Source: JAEUMD01 sp937950105 (lineage in GTDB: Bacteria; Pseudomonadota; Alphaproteobacteria; Rhizobiales; Hyphomicrobiaceae). Taken from it: 7,266 nt of DNA. Both the position numbers and the translations under genes were made by a program. This document shows, one piece after another, positions 5,497 through 7,266 of this stretch. Each line of letters starts with the position of its first letter. Position 1 is the stretch's first letter. Where the stretch lies: positions 1 to 7,266 of the forward strand of contig DAISIT010000114.1 of assembly GCA_036821845.1 (NCBI GenBank), written 5' to 3'. Below the pieces are notes generated by a model. That model worked only from the letters and a program-made list of their open reading frames with translations, had not been told where the DNA came from and did not search any database.

Positions 5497-6986
5497 GCCA
5501 CACGGTGAGCACCCTGTCCCCCATCCACGTCGTCGGCGGCGGCCTGGCCGGTTCGGAAGCCGCCTGGCAGATCGCTTGCGCCGGAGTGCCGGTCGTCCTG
5601 CACGAGATGCGACCCGTGCGGGTCACGGATGCTCACAAGACGGACGGTCTCGCCGAGCTCGTGTGCTCCAACTCGTTCCGCTCCGACGAGTGGCAGACCA
5701 ACGCCGTTGGCCTGCTGCACGAGGAGATGCGGCGCGCGGGCTCGCTCATCATGAGCGCGGGCGACCGCCACAAGCTGCCGGCGGGCGGCGCGCTCGCGGT
5801 CGATCGCGACGCATTTTCAACCGAGGTGACTGCCCGGCTCACCGCGCATCCGCTGGTGACCATCGCGCGCGAGGAAGTGGCCGGCGTGCCGCCCTCGGAC
5901 TGGTCCAGCGTGATCGTCGCCACCGGGCCGCTGACCTCGCCCGCGCTGACCGATGCGATCCTCAAGCTGACCGGCGAGGACCAGCTCTCGTTCTTCGATG
6001 CCATCGCGCCGATCGTGCATTTCGACTCGATCGATCTCGACATCGCGTGGAAGCAGTCGCGCTACGACAAGGCGGGGCCGGGTGGCACGGGCGCCGACTA
6101 TCTCAACTGCCCGATGACGCGCGACGAGTACGAAGCGTTCGTCGACGCGCTGATTGCCGGCGAGAAGACCTCCTTCAAGGAATGGGAGGCGACCACACCC
6201 TACTTCGACGGCTGCCTGCCCGTCGAAGTGATGGCCGAGCGTGGCCGAGAGACGCTGCGTTTCGGGCCGATGAAGCCGGTCGGCCTCGCCGATCCGCGAA
6301 AGCCCGGCGAGCGCCCGTATGCCGTGGTGCAGCTGCGCCAGGACAACGGGCTCGGCACGCTGTGGAACATCGTCGGCTTCCAGACCAAGCTGAAGCATGC
6401 CGAGCAGGTACGCGTGTTCCGCATGATCCCCGGCTTGCAGGAGGCAGAGTTCGCGCGCCTCGGCGGCCTGCATCGCAACACGTTCATCAATTCGCCCGTG
6501 GTGCTGGACGAGTTGCTGCGGCTCAAGGCCGACACGCGGCTGCGCTTCGCCGGCCAGATCACCGGCGTCGAGGGCTACGTCGAGAGCGCGGCCATGGGGC
6601 TGGTGACCGGCCGCCTCGCCGCGGCCGAGCGATTGGGTATGACGCCGGTCGTACCACCGCCGACGACGGCGCTCGGCGCGCTCGTCAGCCACATCACCGG
6701 CGGGCATATCGTGACGGATGTCGAGGGCGAGAGCGACGGGGAAGACGGTGGCGCTGCCGCGCCGGTCGAAACAGCGGGCAAGCGCCGCTCGTTCCAGCCG
6801 ATGAACATCAACTACGGTCTGCTGCCGCCGATCGCCGCGCCGAGCCGCGACGCTCAGGGCCGCAAGGTGAAGGGCAAGGAGCGCGGCTTTGCAAAGAAGC
6901 GGCTGATGTCGGTGCGCGCGCTCGGCGATGTCGATCGTTGGCTGGCGGAGAACGTGCTGCGCGCGCCCGACGCCGCGGCGGAGTAG
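5493..6986 (+). CDS. trmFO: tRNA (uracil-54-C5)-methyltransferase, folate- and FAD-dependent (TrmFO/Gid)
   Basis: TrmFO makes 5-methyluridine at position 54 of the tRNA T-loop, taking carbon from methylenetetrahydrofolate and electrons from reduced FAD; it acts in the cytoplasm. The 497-aa product carries the FAD-binding VVGGGLAGSEAA at 13-24, the ELVCSNSFRS block at 55-64, GADYLNCPMT at 200-209, PYFDGCLPVEVMAERG at 236-251, GLGTLWNIVGFQTKLKHAEQ at 286-305 and the C-terminal FAD-contacting GQITGVEGYVESAAMGL at 354-370. Cys58 and Cys241 are probably the counterparts of the two active-site cysteines known in the family. It is somewhat longer than most members; the extra length is an acidic Gly/Ala-rich insert at about 409-432, before FQPMNINYGLLPP (434-446). 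The ATG at 5493 follows AGGAG with a long 13-nt gap. No other in-frame start fits before the FAD motif. No terminator could be called after the stop. Confidence 0.97.
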   Translation: MSHTVSTLSPIHVVGGGLAGSEAAWQIACAGVPVVLHEMRPVRVTDAHKTDGLAELVCSNSFRSDEWQTNAVGLLHEEMRRAGSLIMSAGDRHKLPAGGALAVDRDAFSTEVTARLTAHPLVTIAREEVAGVPPSDWSSVIVATGPLTSPALTDAILKLTGEDQLSFFDAIAPIVHFDSIDLDIAWKQSRYDKAGPGGTGADYLNCPMTRDEYEAFVDALIAGEKTSFKEWEATTPYFDGCLPVEVMAERGRETLRFGPMKPVGLADPRKPGERPYAVVQLRQDNGLGTLWNIVGFQTKLKHAEQVRVFRMIPGLQEAEFARLGGLHRNTFINSPVVLDELLRLKADTRLRFAGQITGVEGYVESAAMGLVTGRLAAAERLGMTPVVPPPTTALGALVSHITGGHIVTDVEGESDGEDGGAAAPVETAGKRRSFQPMNINYGLLPPIAAPSRDAQGRKVKGKERGFAKKRLMSVRALGDVDRWLAENVLRAPDAAAE

Positions 6987-7068
6987 GGAGATTTTGTCGT
7001 TACGCTCGCCGTCCGAATCTGGCACTCTGGCGTTCTGACTGCCAAAGCTCGACTATAGAGAGGTCACG

Positions 7069-7257
7069 ATGAACTTCAAAAAGGGAGATCAGGTCATTCT
7101 GCGCTCTGGTGGGCCCCGAATGACCGTCGAAGGGATCGATGGAGATGAGGTGGCCTGCGTATGGTTTGAGAAAACCAAGGCGCTTCGCGGATCCTTCGCA
7201 GCCAGTGCGCTGACTGCTGCTGGAGCCCGTCGCCCTATCGGAATCATAAGAGTTTAG
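7069..7257 (+). CDS. YodC family (DUF2158) small protein
   Basis: A 62-aa cytosolic protein without signal peptide or membrane segment. The first half follows the DUF2158/YodC pattern: FKKGDQVILRSGGPRMTVEG at 3-22, then a short turn and CVWFEK at 30-35 (compare GGPRM and C-W in Escherichia coli YodC). It should form a small beta-rich domain; its function is unknown in any organism I know of. ATG 7069 has GAGAGG 5 nt upstream, a well-placed ribosome site. It lies 82 nt after trmFO on the same strand, so co-transcription is possible, but the products have no known link. The C-terminal tail (from about 50) is variable. The stop TAG at 7255-7257 is inside the window, so the gene is complete. Confidence 0.92.
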   Translation: MNFKKGDQVILRSGGPRMTVEGIDGDEVACVWFEKTKALRGSFAASALTAAGARRPIGIIRV

Positions 7258-7266
7258 GCAATTGGA

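Noticed and set aside
7013..7056. TATAGA near 7055 as a -10 box for the YodC-family gene, and a TGGCA/TGCCA pair as the trmFO terminator
   Set aside because: The possible -35 (TTCTGA) is poor and the spacer is only 15 bp; the dyad is only 5 bp with a long loop and no T run.
5576..7072. 498-codon plus-strand frame overlapping trmFO
   Set aside because: It is the +2 shadow of trmFO, Arg-rich with no domain, while trmFO is intact in its own frame.

Overview
The window is GC-rich (about 65-70% by eye) and carries eight protein genes with features typical of an alphaproteobacterium, most likely in the Hyphomicrobiales (Rhizobiales). Pointers are a membrane pyrophosphatase, TrmFO, a DUF2157/GDYXXLXY operon and a small secreted Cys-rich protein of a type I associate with rhizobia. 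The genus cannot be named from the sequence. No mobile element, CRISPR array, tRNA, rRNA or plasmid/phage gene was seen. It reads as ordinary chromosomal DNA with several poorly characterised envelope genes.

Layout, left to right. (1) 1-573, minus: the first 191 codons of hppA, a membrane proton-pumping pyrophosphatase, running off the left edge. (2) 906-1862, plus: a DUF937 protein with a Gly-rich linker and a hydrophobic, Arg-punctuated C-terminus, divergent from hppA across a 332-bp gap. (3) A bidirectional intrinsic terminator at 1916-1946 separates it from the convergent (4) 2086-2421, minus: a small secreted four-cysteine protein whose ribosome binding site lies inside an inverted repeat. 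(5) 2648-4377, minus: a two-gene operon, DUF2157 multi-pass membrane protein then GDYXXLXY protein, overlapping by ATGA and served by a near-consensus sigma-70 promoter carrying two operator-like repeats 21 bp apart. (6) 4638-5294, minus: a lipoprotein with a possible Cys-His-Asp triad. (7) 5493-6986, plus: trmFO, folate/FAD-dependent tRNA m5U54 methyltransferase. (8) 7069-7257, plus: a YodC-family (DUF2158) small protein.

The genes do not form one pathway. hppA (energy coupling) and trmFO (tRNA modification) are housekeeping genes; the four minus-strand genes between them (2086-5294) encode membrane or exported proteins of unknown role. No convincing new multi-gene system was found. The best leads are regulatory: the twin operator on the DUF2157 operon promoter and the RBS-occluding hairpin before the small secreted protein. 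Next is the possible papain/transglutaminase-like triad in the lipoprotein.
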